Source: Kitasatospora sp. NBC_01250
GTDB taxonomy: Bacteria; Actinomycetota; Actinomycetes; Streptomycetales; Streptomycetaceae
Reading direction: 5' to 3'
NCBI RefSeq assembly: GCF_036226465.1
Contig: NZ_CP108476.1
Span: 6,758,001-6,822,000, forward strand
DNA: 64,000 nt
The notes under the pieces are model-generated. The model ran no database searches and was not told the DNA's origin. It saw only the letters and a program-made list of their open reading frames with translations. Shown piece after piece: positions 31,666-42,338 of this stretch. Numbering within the stretch: position 1 is the first letter of the stretch; each line of letters opens with the position of its first letter. The position numbers and the translations under genes are program-made.

Positions 31666-32877
31666 TTACTGCCGGTAGGTGGTCAGGAAGCGCCCGATCC
31701 GGCTGATCGCCGTCTCCAGGTCGTCCGCCCGGGGCAGTGTGACGAAGCGGAAGTGGTCGGGGCGCGGCCAGTTGAAGCCGGTGCCCTGGACGATGTGGAT
31801 CTTCTCGCGGAGCAGCAGGTCGAGCACGAAGCGCTCGTCGTCCTTGATCCTGTGCACCGCCGGGTCCAGCTTGGCGAAGGCGTAGAGCGCGCCCTTGGGC
31901 TTGACGCAGCTGACCCCGGGCAGCTCGTTGAGCGCGCGCCAGGTGACGTCGCGCTGCTCGGTCAGCCGGCCGTTCGGCAGCGTGAGGTCGTGGATCGACT
32001 GGTGCCCGCCGAGCGCGGCCTGCACCGCGTACTGGGCCGGTACGTTGGGGCACAGCCGCATGCCGGCCAGCATGGTGAGCCCCTCCAGGTAGTCCTTCGC
32101 GTGCGGCTTGGGCCCGGAGACCACCAGCCAGCCGCTGCGGAAGCCGGCCACCCGGTAGGCCTTGGAGAGGCCGTTGAAGGTGAGGGTGAGCACGTCGTCG
32201 GCGAGCGCGGCCAGGCAGTGGTGCTCGACGCCGTCGTAGAGGATCTTGTCGTAGATCTCGTCGGCCAGCACCATCAGGCCGTGCCGGCGGGCCAGGTCCA
32301 GGATCCCCTCCAGCAGCTCCTTGGGGTAGACCGCGCCGGTGGGGTTGTTGGGGTTGATCACCACGATCGCCTTGGTCCGCGTGGTGATCTTGGCGGCGAT
32401 GTCGTCGAGGTCCGGGTACCACTCGGCCTCCTCGTCGCACAGGTAGTGCACCGCCTTGCCGCCGGCCAGGCGCACCACCGCGGTCCACAGCGGGAAGTCC
32501 GGGGCCGGCACGAGCACCTCGTCGCCGTCGTCCACCAGTGCCGTCACGGCCATCTGGATCAGCTCGGAGGCGCCGTTGCCGAGGAAGACGTCGTTCACGC
32601 CCACGCCGGTGACGCCGCGCTGCTGGTAGTACTGCACCACGGCGCGGCGGGCCGGCAGGATGCCGCGCGAGTCGCTGTAGCCGTGCGCGTTGGGGAGGTT
32701 GCGGATGATGTCCTGCAGGATCTCCTCGGGCGCCTCGAAGCCGAAGGGGGCCGGGTTGCCGGTGTTCAGGCGCAGCACGCTGTGCCCGGCCTCCTCCAGC
32801 GCGTTCGCCTGGTCGACCACCGGGCCGCGGATCTCGTAGCACACTCCCGCGAGCTTGCTGGACTGCCGAAACTCCAT
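31666..32877 (-). CDS. AlaT-type PLP-dependent aminotransferase
   Basis: A 403-residue fold-type I aminotransferase. The PLP Lys is in NGLSKAYRVAGFRSGW. Other landmarks are NTGNPAPFGFEAP, GNGASELIQMA, INPNNPTGAVY and DEIYDKILYDG. The sequence closely follows AlaT enzymes that make alanine from pyruvate and glutamate in the cytoplasm. I chose the ATG at 32877 because GGGAGG lies 6 bp upstream; an upstream ATG would add nine unrelated residues. The gene is divergent from an HxlR regulator with a palindrome in the gap, which may link its control to that regulator. Confidence 0.9.
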   Translation of the reverse strand: MEFRQSSKLAGVCYEIRGPVVDQANALEEAGHSVLRLNTGNPAPFGFEAPEEILQDIIRNLPNAHGYSDSRGILPARRAVVQYYQQRGVTGVGVNDVFLGNGASELIQMAVTALVDDGDEVLVPAPDFPLWTAVVRLAGGKAVHYLCDEEAEWYPDLDDIAAKITTRTKAIVVINPNNPTGAVYPKELLEGILDLARRHGLMVLADEIYDKILYDGVEHHCLAALADDVLTLTFNGLSKAYRVAGFRSGWLVVSGPKPHAKDYLEGLTMLAGMRLCPNVPAQYAVQAALGGHQSIHDLTLPNGRLTEQRDVTWRALNELPGVSCVKPKGALYAFAKLDPAVHRIKDDERFVLDLLLREKIHIVQGTGFNWPRPDHFRFVTLPRADDLETAISRIGRFLTTYRQ

Positions 32878-32922
32878 CTGGTGCCTCCCGGCGTGGGCCG
32901 CCAACGTGGTCGCTTTGTTCTA

Positions 32923-32938
32923 CCAAGTAAGCACTTGG
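32923..32938. promoter_or_regulatory. Candidate HxlR operator
   Basis: CCAAGT-AAGC-ACTTGG is a perfect 6+4+6 inverted repeat in the gap between alaT-like and hxlR-like genes. It overlaps the proposed -35 of the regulator promoter, so autoregulation and control of the divergent gene are both possible. Confidence 0.55.
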
Positions 32939-32962
32939 AAAGTCCAACCTATTGGCTATGCT
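32935..32962 (+). promoter_or_regulatory. Candidate promoter giving a leaderless hxlR transcript
   Basis: TTGGAA at 32935-32940 and TATGCT at 32957-32962 are 16 bp apart. The predicted transcription start falls at or next to the A of the ATG at 32969. No Shine-Dalgarno sequence precedes that ATG, which fits leaderless translation. Confidence 0.45.
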
Positions 32963-32968
32963 GATGCC

Positions 32969-33334
32969 ATGTCACGCCGAAGCTACGACCAGTACTGCGC
33001 TGTCGCCCGGGCCCTGGACGCGGTGGGGGAGCGCTGGAGCCTCCTGATCGTCCGTGAACTCCTCGGCGGCCCGCGCCGGTACACCGACCTGCACGCCGAC
33101 CTGCCCGGGGTCAGTACGGACATCCTGGCCGCCCGCCTCAAGCAGCTGGAGGGCGAGGGCCTGGTGGCCCGGCGCAAGCTGGAGCGGCCGGCCAACGCGA
33201 CGGTGTACGAGCTGACCGAGCGCGGCCGGCAGCTGCGCCAGGTGGTCGACGCGCTGGGCAGCTGGGGCCTGCCGGCGCTGGGCGAGCAGCGGCCGACGGA
33301 CGCGGTGCGCGGGCACTGGGTCACCAGCGCCTGA
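32969..33334 (+). CDS. HxlR-family winged-helix regulator
   Basis: A 121-residue regulator with the HxlR pattern: CAVARALDAVGERWSLLIVRELLGG at the start (core VGERWSLLIVRELL), then RYTDLHADLPGVSTDILAARL and LEGEGLVARRKL. The conserved N-terminal Cys of many HxlR sensors is present (YDQYCAVARAL). It binds DNA as a dimer and responds to small molecules or redox signals. The gene is divergent from an AlaT-type aminotransferase, with a palindrome in the gap and a likely leaderless start at 32969. Targets beyond the local promoter are unknown. Confidence 0.87.
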   Translation: MSRRSYDQYCAVARALDAVGERWSLLIVRELLGGPRRYTDLHADLPGVSTDILAARLKQLEGEGLVARRKLERPANATVYELTERGRQLRQVVDALGSWGLPALGEQRPTDAVRGHWVTSA

Positions 33335-33344
33335 GCACCGGGGG

Positions 33345-33368
33345 CCGGGGCCGCCCGGGCGGCCCCGG
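33345..33368 (+). terminator. Terminator after hxlR
   Basis: A 24-bp perfect palindrome (10-bp stem, CCGG loop) made only of G and C, followed by AAAA. It lies 10 bp after the hxlR stop. Confidence 0.7.
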
Positions 33369-33414
33369 AAAACCGGTTGCCGATCAGGGAGTTCGGCGTC
33401 CATCGTTGCGGGTT

Positions 33415-33882
33415 GTGACGATCAACGACCTCGAACTGCGCCGCGCCACCGAGCCGGACGCCGACGCCGCGGCAGCGCTCTACCTCTCCTCCTTCGCCGC
33501 GGCCCTGCCCACCGTGCGGCTCGCGCACAGCCCCGAGGAGGTGCACGGCTGGTTCCGCCACGTGGTGGTGCCGCAGCTGGAGACCTGGGTGGCGCAGACG
33601 CCCGAGGGCGAGCTGGCCGGGCTGCTGGTGCTGGAGGACGGCTCGCTGGAGCAGCTCTACCTGGCGCCGCACTGGCGCGGCAAGGGCCTGGGCGACCGCC
33701 TGGTCGAGCTGGCCAAGAGCCTGCGTCCGGCGGGCCTGGCGCTGTGGACCTTCCAGGTCAACGGCCCGGCCCAGCGGTTCTACCAGCGGCACGGGTTCGT
33801 CGAGGCCGAGCGCACCGACGGCAGCCGCAACGAGGAGCGCGAGCCGGACCTGCGCTACGTCTGGACGCCGCCTGCCGCCTGA
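33415..33882 (+). CDS. GNAT-family N-acetyltransferase
   Basis: A protein of about 155 residues with the GNAT acetyl-CoA motif LEQLYLAPHWRGKGLGDRLVELA, read from its core APHWRGKGLGDRLV, followed by LWTFQVNGPAQRFYQRHGFVEAE. The latter is the usual strand-helix of motif B (N-x2-A-x2-F-Y-x3-G-F). Substrate is unknown. The GTG at 33415 is taken as start; a TTG at 33406 would add three residues. A long hairpin follows the stop. Confidence 0.85.
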   Translation: MTINDLELRRATEPDADAAAALYLSSFAAALPTVRLAHSPEEVHGWFRHVVVPQLETWVAQTPEGELAGLLVLEDGSLEQLYLAPHWRGKGLGDRLVELAKSLRPAGLALWTFQVNGPAQRFYQRHGFVEAERTDGSRNEEREPDLRYVWTPPAA

Positions 33883-33893
33883 CGCAGACCGCT

Positions 33894-33949
33894 GGGGCCT
33901 GTCCGGCGGATCCTGCCGGGCGCGCGACAACATCCGCCGGACAGGCCCC
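33894..33949 (+). terminator. Long hairpin after the GNAT gene
   Basis: A perfect 18-bp stem with a 20-base loop, starting 12 bp after the GNAT stop and ending 18 bp before the next start. It is likely a terminator for the upstream gene. Confidence 0.75.
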
Positions 33950-33967
33950 GGTAGCATCGGGAGCGCC

Positions 33968-34762
33968 ATGGACCAGGAACCCGCCTTCACCCGCTTCAGC
34001 AGCTACGTCGCCGTCGGTGACTCGTTCACCGAGGGGATGTGCGACGAGCTGCGCCCCGACGGCCACTACCGGGGGTGGGCCGACCGGCTCGCGGCTTCGC
34101 TGGCGGCGGAGGTCGCGCCCGCGCAGTTCCGGTACGCGAACCTGGCCGTGCGTGGCAAGCTGATCGGCCAGATCGGCGCCGAGCAGCTGGCGCCGGCCGT
34201 CGCGGCCGGGCCCGAGCTGGTCACCCTGGCCGGCGGCCTCAACGACGTGCTGCGACCGGGCTGCGAGATCGAGGCGGTGCGGGCGCAGCTGGGGGAGGCG
34301 GCCGAGAAGCTGCTGGCCACCGGCGCCACGGTGGTGCTCTTCACCAGCACCGACCCGACCCGGCGGATGGCGGGCAGCGCCCGGCTGCTCCCCGCCATCC
34401 GGCAACTGCGCCACTTCGTGCAGGAGTTGGGTACCCACCCGCGGGTCGCGGTGGTCGACCTGTTCACCGCGCCCTGCTTCGACGACCGGCGGCTGTGGGC
34501 GGAGGACCGCCTGCACCTGTCGGCGGAGGGGCACCGCCGGGTCGCCGAGGCAGTCCGCCAGGCGCTCGGCCGCCCGGCGGCCTTCGACTGGCGCGCCGCG
34601 CTGCCGCCCGCCGCGCCCGCCGGCCGCGCCGCCCGGATCCGCGGCGACCTGCGCTGGCTGCGGATCCACGTACTGCCGTGGCTGGGGCGGCGGTTGACCG
34701 GCCGCTCGTCGGGTGACGGACGGCCGCCGAAGCAGGCCGAGCTGGCGCCCTACCAGGGGTGA
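33968..34762 (+). CDS. SGNH/GDSL-family hydrolase
   Basis: A 264-residue esterase or lipase-like enzyme. Block I reads AVGDSFTEG with the catalytic Ser. Block III is GGLNDVL with the oxyanion Asn. Block V is AEDRLHLSAEGH with the catalytic Asp and His. There is no signal peptide, so it is probably cytoplasmic. The C-terminal 50 residues are Arg-rich (WLRIHVLPWLGRRLTGR), as in many actinobacterial homologues. The acyl substrate is unknown. It converges with the following secreted-protein gene. Confidence 0.88.
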   Translation: MDQEPAFTRFSSYVAVGDSFTEGMCDELRPDGHYRGWADRLAASLAAEVAPAQFRYANLAVRGKLIGQIGAEQLAPAVAAGPELVTLAGGLNDVLRPGCEIEAVRAQLGEAAEKLLATGATVVLFTSTDPTRRMAGSARLLPAIRQLRHFVQELGTHPRVAVVDLFTAPCFDDRRLWAEDRLHLSAEGHRRVAEAVRQALGRPAAFDWRAALPPAAPAGRAARIRGDLRWLRIHVLPWLGRRLTGRSSGDGRPPKQAELAPYQG

Positions 34763-34781
34763 GCTCCGAGGGCCGCCCGGG

Positions 34782-35678
34782 TCAGCCGCTGATCACGCAG
34801 CCGCCGCCGTTGTTGCTCCACAGCGGCTGCATCGGGAAGGTGCCGGTGGGCAGCGTGACGTTCTGGAAGTTGCTCTCGCACAGGTCGCCGATCTCCTCGC
34901 CGGAGGGGTCCAGCCAACCGCTGGACGGCTGCGGGTCGGTGATCGACTCGGCGTACTCGTGGCCCTCGACGATGCTGAAGGCGGACAGCTTGTCGCCGAG
35001 CAGGTTGTTCGGGCAGCGGCTGCCGGCCGGGGCGTCCAGCTGGTAGGGCATGTTGGTGTAGGAGACGCTGCCGGTGTAGTCGTGCCAGGCGCAGAAGCCG
35101 GAGGCCGGCCAGCCGTCGGGGGAGGTCCCGCTCGGGCTCATCACCACGATCTGTGCGTCCGGGTCGCCGGCCACGCCGAAGTGCGCGGCGGCGCTGTCGG
35201 CCTCGGCGGCGATGTCCTGCTGCTGGGAGGAGGCGGGGGCGGGGGAGGCGTCGTCCACCCAGCTGCCGCCGAGGACCGGGCCGGTGAAGGCGGGACCGCT
35301 GCCGGAGGAGTCGGGGTACTGCGCGGTGATGGTGGACCAGTGGTCCTGGCTGGTACCAAGCCCGTTGAACAGGCTGGTCATGTACGGCTGGACGCCGTTG
35401 CCGTCGCTGTCCCACTGGCTGCCCCAGAAGTCCAGGTAGACCACCGGGCTGTGCTGGACCGGGCCGCCGTTGTAGGAGACCTGGTCGGTGCCGGGGCGGT
35501 GCCGGGCCGGGGCGGCGTGCAGGGTGGGCGCGGCGGCGGAGTAGCTGCCGGGACGGGTCGGGTGCGGCGCGGCGAGGGCGCCGGGGGCCTCGGCCAGGGC
35601 GGGGACCAGGCCGAGCAGGAGGACGGCGCCGGAGGTGGCGAGGACGCGCCGCAGCCGCTTGTGAGGGGTGAGTCTCAT
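34782..35678 (-). CDS. Secreted protein with an HExxE motif (putative)
   Basis: A 298-residue protein with a clear signal peptide (RRVLATSGAVLLLGLVPALA, then AEAPGALA). The mature part has GGPVQHSPVVYLDFWGSQW and, toward the end, IVEGHEYAESITDPQPS. HE-x2-E followed by TDP is seen in a broad group of secreted bacterial proteins, some related to the plant EXORDIUM/PHI-1 family, and suggests a metal site. Four Cys in the second half (FCAWHD, RCPNN, LCESN, GCVISG) may form disulphides outside the cell. Neither protease activity nor another function can be claimed. Confidence 0.7.
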   Translation of the reverse strand: MRLTPHKRLRRVLATSGAVLLLGLVPALAEAPGALAAPHPTRPGSYSAAAPTLHAAPARHRPGTDQVSYNGGPVQHSPVVYLDFWGSQWDSDGNGVQPYMTSLFNGLGTSQDHWSTITAQYPDSSGSGPAFTGPVLGGSWVDDASPAPASSQQQDIAAEADSAAAHFGVAGDPDAQIVVMSPSGTSPDGWPASGFCAWHDYTGSVSYTNMPYQLDAPAGSRCPNNLLGDKLSAFSIVEGHEYAESITDPQPSSGWLDPSGEEIGDLCESNFQNVTLPTGTFPMQPLWSNNGGGCVISG

Positions 35679-35797
35679 GTCCAGATGGTGGGTGCGGGGC
35701 CGGGGGCCGGACAGCCCGCGGGGGCGACGTATACACGCCAGGACGGGAACCTGACGTGGCCCTATGATCGGCCGCAGCCGTCCTGCGAGGAGATGCC

Positions 35798-37462
35798 GTG
35801 ACCAGCCCCACCGCCACCGAACGCTACCGCGCGGCCCGTGACGTGCTGCTGCGTCAGGAGGACTTCGCCTGGCCCGTGATCGAGGGCCGCTTCAACTGGG
35901 CCGTCGACTGGTTCGACGCGATCGCCCGGGGCAACGAGCGCACCGCGCTGTGGATCGTCCAGGAGGACGGCACGGAGGCGAAGTACAGCTTCGCGGAGCT
36001 GGCGCACCGCTCCGACCAGCTCGCCCACCACCTGGCCGGGCTCGGCGTGGCGGCGGGCGACCGGGTGCTGCTGATGCTCGGCAACCAGGTCGAGCTGTGG
36101 GAGGCGATGCTCGCGGTGATGAAGCTCGGCGCGGTGATCATGCCGACCACCACCGCGCTGGGCGCGGCCGACCTGGCCGACCGGATCGGGCGCGGCGGCG
36201 CCCGGCACGTGGTGGCCAACGCGGGCGACACGGCGAAGTTCACCGGCACCGGCTACACCCGGATCGTGGTGGGCGGCGCCGCCGACGGCTGGGCGCCCTT
36301 CGAGGCCGGCTACCGGCTCGCCGACCCCGCGCCGTTCACCGCCACCACCGCGCCCGACGACCCGCTGCTGGTCTACTTCACCTCCGGCACCACCAGCCTG
36401 CCCAAGATGGTCGAGCACACCCAGGTCTCCTACCCGGTCGGCCACCTCACCACGATGGCCTGGGCCGGTCTGCGCCCGGGCGACGTGCACCTGAACATCA
36501 GCTCGCCGGGCTGGGCCAAGCACGCCTGGAGCTGCTTCTTCGCGCCGTGGATCGCGGAGGCGACGATCTTCGTGCACAACTACACCCGGTTCGACGCCCC
36601 CCGCCTGCTGGAGCAGCTGCGCCGGGCCGAGGTCACCACCTTCTGCGCCCCGCCGACGGTCTGGCGGATGCTCATCCAGGCCGAGCTGGGCGAGCGCCCG
36701 CCGGCGCTGCGCGAGCTGATCGCGGCCGGCGAACCGCTCAACCCCGAGGTGATCGCGCAGATCGAGCGGCGCTGGGAGCTGACCATCCGGGACGGCTTCG
36801 GGCAGACCGAGACCACCCTGCTGGTCGGCAACACGCCCGGGCTGCCGGTCAAGCCCGGTTCGATGGGCCGCCCGCTGCCGGGGGTGCCGGTGGTGCTCGT
36901 CGACCCGGTCAGCGGCAAGCCGGCCGAGGAGGGCGAGATCTGCCTGGACCTGGCGCGGCGCCCGGTCAACCTGATGACCGGCTACCTGGCCGACCCCGAG
37001 CGCAACGCCGCCGTGACGGCGGGCGGTTACTACCACACCGGCGACGTGGCGAGCCGGGACGCGGACGGCTACCTCAGCTACATCGGCCGCACCGACGACG
37101 TCTTCAAGGCCTCCGACTACAAGGTCTCGCCGTTCGAGCTGGAGAGCGTGCTGATCGAGCACCCGGCGGTGGCCGAGGCGGCCGTGGTGCCCGCGCCCGA
37201 CGCCACCCGGCTCGCGGTGCCCAAGGCCTATGTGGCGCTGGCCCCCGGCTGGGCGCCGGACCGCGCCACGGCGCTGTCGATCCTGGCCTACGCGCGCGAG
37301 CACCTGGCGCCCTATCTGCGGGTGCGCCGGCTGGAGTTCTTCGAGCTGCCGAAGACCATCTCCGGCAAGATCCGCCGGGTAGAGCTGCGGGCCCGGGAGG
37401 AGGGAGCCGGCGAACTGCCGCAGGAGTGGCGTGACGAACACTTTCCCGAGCTGCGCAGCTGA
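35798..37462 (+). CDS. AMP-forming acyl-CoA synthetase
   Basis: A 554-residue adenylate-forming enzyme. The P-loop-like motif reads YFTSGTTSLPKMVEHTQ, A5 is GFGQTETTLL, A7/A8 is YHTGDVASRDADGYLSYIGR, quoted as TGDVASRDADGYLSYIGR, and the catalytic Lys lies in PKTISGKIRRVELR. The arrangement SSPGWAKHAW is typical of acetyl-CoA and medium-chain acyl-CoA synthetases. It would activate a short or medium acid to its CoA ester. The start is GTG at 35798 behind GAGGAG. The following gene, tex, starts about 50 bp later and may be co-transcribed. Confidence 0.9.
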   Translation: MTSPTATERYRAARDVLLRQEDFAWPVIEGRFNWAVDWFDAIARGNERTALWIVQEDGTEAKYSFAELAHRSDQLAHHLAGLGVAAGDRVLLMLGNQVELWEAMLAVMKLGAVIMPTTTALGAADLADRIGRGGARHVVANAGDTAKFTGTGYTRIVVGGAADGWAPFEAGYRLADPAPFTATTAPDDPLLVYFTSGTTSLPKMVEHTQVSYPVGHLTTMAWAGLRPGDVHLNISSPGWAKHAWSCFFAPWIAEATIFVHNYTRFDAPRLLEQLRRAEVTTFCAPPTVWRMLIQAELGERPPALRELIAAGEPLNPEVIAQIERRWELTIRDGFGQTETTLLVGNTPGLPVKPGSMGRPLPGVPVVLVDPVSGKPAEEGEICLDLARRPVNLMTGYLADPERNAAVTAGGYYHTGDVASRDADGYLSYIGRTDDVFKASDYKVSPFELESVLIEHPAVAEAAVVPAPDATRLAVPKAYVALAPGWAPDRATALSILAYAREHLAPYLRVRRLEFFELPKTISGKIRRVELRAREEGAGELPQEWRDEHFPELRS

Positions 37463-37513
37463 CAGAATGCGGGGCGTACCCGCAAGGCAACTCATGAGAA
37501 GGTGACCGGCTTC

Positions 37514-39919
<2,406 letters not shown>

Positions 39920-39940
39920 CGGTCCGCGCGGGCGCGGCGG

Positions 39941-39979
39941 CGGGCGTGGGAGGTCGATCCGGTCGACGTCCCACGCCCG
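39941..39979. terminator. Convergent terminator between tex and the Nudix gene
   Basis: An 11-bp perfect stem (CGGGCGTGGGA / TCCCACGCCCG) with a 17-base loop, 21 bp after tex and 6 bp before the end of the opposing Nudix gene. Confidence 0.75.
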
Positions 39980-39985
39980 TTGCGG

Positions 39986-40549
39986 TCAGCGGCGGGCGGC
40001 GGCCCGCAGCTCGGCGGCCAGCGCCACCAGTTCGCCCCGCCAGGGCTCGCCCTCGCCGGACAGCAGCGCCACCGCCTCGGCCACCGGCACGGCGCGCACC
40101 TCCTCCACCAGCTCGCCGTCCTCGGGGTTGGTCGGCGCGCCGTCCACCGTCACCTCGGCCCAGCCCCAGAGCCAGAACTTGCGCGGGTGCGGCTGCCACG
40201 GGCGGTAGGGCGCGGCGCGGTCCGTCACGGCCTCGTGGGCGCCGACCCAGAGCGGCCCGCCGAGCACCCGGGCGCCGGCCTCCTCGCGCAACTCGCGGGC
40301 CAGGCAGGCCTCGACGGACTCGGCCGGCTCCCGGGTGCCGCCGGGCAGGAACCAGTGGCCGCGGCTGTCGCGGCAGAGCACCACCGACTCGCCGGTGAAC
40401 CCGATCAGGTGAATGTTGGTGATCAGCTCGTCCGGTGGCTGCGCCATCGCGAACCGCGCGTCGATGCCGCCCCACTCCCAGCGCTGGGGCGCGAACAGCG
40501 CGGGAAAGCGGTCCTCGGGCGGGCTGCTGAGATCGGTGCTGGGTGTCAT
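39986..40549 (-). CDS. Nudix hydrolase
   Basis: A 187-residue protein with a complete Nudix box: GGTREPAESVEACLARELRE followed by EAGA fits G-x5-E-x7-R-E-U-x-E-E-x-G-U. It hydrolyses a nucleoside diphosphate linked to another group, using a divalent metal. The N-terminal 30 residues carry WGGIDARFAM and the C-terminus is Ala/Glu-rich. The substrate is not evident. The gene converges with tex and is divergent from an acyl-CoA dehydrogenase gene. Confidence 0.92.
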   Translation of the reverse strand: MTPSTDLSSPPEDRFPALFAPQRWEWGGIDARFAMAQPPDELITNIHLIGFTGESVVLCRDSRGHWFLPGGTREPAESVEACLARELREEAGARVLGGPLWVGAHEAVTDRAAPYRPWQPHPRKFWLWGWAEVTVDGAPTNPEDGELVEEVRAVPVAEAVALLSGEGEPWRGELVALAAELRAAARR

Positions 40550-40625
40550 CCGGTGATCGTAATCGCCGCCTCCGACGGACAGGCGACGCGCGGGGGCGGA
40601 ACCCCTACTCTGGTGCTGTCCAACT

Positions 40626-40637
40626 TACTCGCGAGTA
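40626..40637. promoter_or_regulatory. Candidate operator of the acyl-CoA dehydrogenase gene
   Basis: TACTCGCGAGTA is a perfect 12-bp palindrome, 12 bp before the GTG start. Another TACTC half-site lies at 40606-40610, and CCCTACTC / GAGTAGGG pair over 40603-40640. The cluster suggests binding by a TetR-type lipid regulator. Confidence 0.5.
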
Positions 40638-40648
40638 GGGAGCAGGCC

Positions 40649-42286
40649 GTGCCGCACACCCACGAGGTCACCAACCAGGTTCCGCCGCCCTACGGCCACA
40701 ACCTCGCCGAGGACCCCGCGCTGCTCGCCGCCCTGCACCGGGCCGGTGCCGGCTGGGCCGAGCCCGAGCTGCGCGAACTGGGCACGCTGGCCGGCACCGA
40801 GCAGGCCGCCGAGTGGGGCCGCCTGGCCAACGAGCACGAGCCGGTGCTGCGCACCCACGACCGCTACGGACACCGGATCGACGAGGTCGAGTTCCACCCG
40901 GCCTGGCACCAGCTGATGACCGTCGCGGTCGAACACGGCCTGCACGCCGCCCCCTGGCGCGACCCGCGCCCGGGCGCGCACACCGCCCGCGCCGCCAAGT
41001 TCTACCTGTGGAGCCAGGTGGAGGCCGGCCATGGCTGCCCGGTCTCGATGACCTACGCCGCCGTCCCCGCGCTGCGCGCCACCCCCGAACTGGCCGAGTG
41101 GCTGGAGCCGTTGCTCGCCGCCAACGTCTACGACTTCGGGCTGCGCGAGCCGTCCGGCAAGCGCGGGCTGATCGCCGGCATGTCGATGACCGAGAAGCAG
41201 GGCGGCTCGGACGTGCGGGCCAACACCACCGTCGCACTGCCGGCCGGCGACGGCACCTACCACCTGACCGGCCACAAGTGGTTCACCTCGGCGCCGATGT
41301 CGGACGTGTTCCTGACGCTCGCCCAGGCGCCGGGCGGCCTCAGCTGCTTCGTGCTGCCGCGGGTGCTGCCGGACGGCACCCGCAACGCGCTGCGGATCCA
41401 GCGGCTCAAGGACAAGCTGGGCAACCGCTCCAACGCCTCCGCCGAGCTGGAGTACGAGGAGGCGGTGGGCTGGCTGGTCGGCGAGGAGGGCCGCGGGGTG
41501 CGGACCATCATCGAGATGGTCAACATGACCCGGCTGGACTGCACGCTCGGCGCCGCCGCCGGGATGCGGCTGGGCGTGCAGCGGGCGGTGCAGCACGCCG
41601 CCCACCGGCGGGCGTTCGGCGCCGAGCTGATCGACCAGCCGCTGATGCGCAACGTGCTGGCCGATCTGGCGCTGGAGTCGGAGGCGGCCACCACGGTGGC
41701 GCTGCGGCTGGCCGAGGCCACCGACCGGGCGTCGGCGGGCGACGAGGGCGAGGCGCACTTCAAGCGCCTGGCGCTGGCGGTCACCAAGTACTGGGTCTGC
41801 AAGCGCGGTCCGGCGCACGCGGCCGAGGCGCTGGAGTGCCTGGGCGGCAACGGCTACGTGGAGGAGTCCGGGATGCCGCGGCTCTACCGGGAGGCGCCGC
41901 TGGTCTCGATCTGGGAGGGCTCGGGCAACGTCGCCGCGCTGGACGCGCTGCGCGCGATGGCCCGCAGCCCGCAGTCGGTCCAGGCCTACTTCGCCGAACT
42001 CGACGCGGTGGCCGGCGCCGACCGGCGGCTGGACGCGGCGGTGGCCGGGCTGCGCAAGGAGATCGGCGACCCGGGCGAGATCGAGTACCGCACCCGCCGG
42101 CTGGTCGAGACGATGGCGCTGGTGCTGCAGGGCGCGCTGCTGGTGCGGCACGGCGATCCGGCGGTGGCGGACGCCTTCTGCGCCTCGCGGCTGGGCGGCG
42201 ACCACGGCAACGCCTTCGGCACGCTGCCCACCGGGGTGGACACCACGGCGCTGATCGGCCGGGCGCGGATGGTGCCGGCGGCCTGA
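40649..42286 (+). CDS. Acyl-CoA dehydrogenase (AidB-like)
   Basis: A 545-residue flavoenzyme of the acyl-CoA dehydrogenase superfamily. The FAD and substrate motifs are visible as MSMTEKQGGSDVRANTT, GHKWFTSAPMSD, RLKDKLGNRSNASAELEYE, and late ALECLGGNGYVEESGMPRLYREAP, in part LGGNGYVEES and YREAPLVSIWEGSGN. The N-terminal extension (NQVPPPYGHNLAEDPAL) is characteristic of AidB-like proteins, which bind DNA in E. coli and may handle alkylated substrates. The usual catalytic Glu position is not assigned here. The GTG at 40649 has GGGAG 6 bp upstream. A palindromic operator overlaps the promoter region. Confidence 0.9.
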   Translation: MPHTHEVTNQVPPPYGHNLAEDPALLAALHRAGAGWAEPELRELGTLAGTEQAAEWGRLANEHEPVLRTHDRYGHRIDEVEFHPAWHQLMTVAVEHGLHAAPWRDPRPGAHTARAAKFYLWSQVEAGHGCPVSMTYAAVPALRATPELAEWLEPLLAANVYDFGLREPSGKRGLIAGMSMTEKQGGSDVRANTTVALPAGDGTYHLTGHKWFTSAPMSDVFLTLAQAPGGLSCFVLPRVLPDGTRNALRIQRLKDKLGNRSNASAELEYEEAVGWLVGEEGRGVRTIIEMVNMTRLDCTLGAAAGMRLGVQRAVQHAAHRRAFGAELIDQPLMRNVLADLALESEAATTVALRLAEATDRASAGDEGEAHFKRLALAVTKYWVCKRGPAHAAEALECLGGNGYVEESGMPRLYREAPLVSIWEGSGNVAALDALRAMARSPQSVQAYFAELDAVAGADRRLDAAVAGLRKEIGDPGEIEYRTRRLVETMALVLQGALLVRHGDPAVADAFCASRLGGDHGNAFGTLPTGVDTTALIGRARMVPAA

Positions 42287-42297
42287 ACCCCGGCGGG

Positions 42298-42325
42298 CGG
42301 GTGGGCGGCCCGGGGCGCCCACCCG
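42298..42325. terminator. Convergent terminator after the acyl-CoA dehydrogenase gene
   Basis: A 10-bp perfect stem (CGGGTGGGCG / CGCCCACCCG) with an 8-base loop, between the acyl-CoA dehydrogenase and GNAT genes that converge here. Confidence 0.75.
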
Positions 42326-42338
42326 TACCCGGCGAGCC

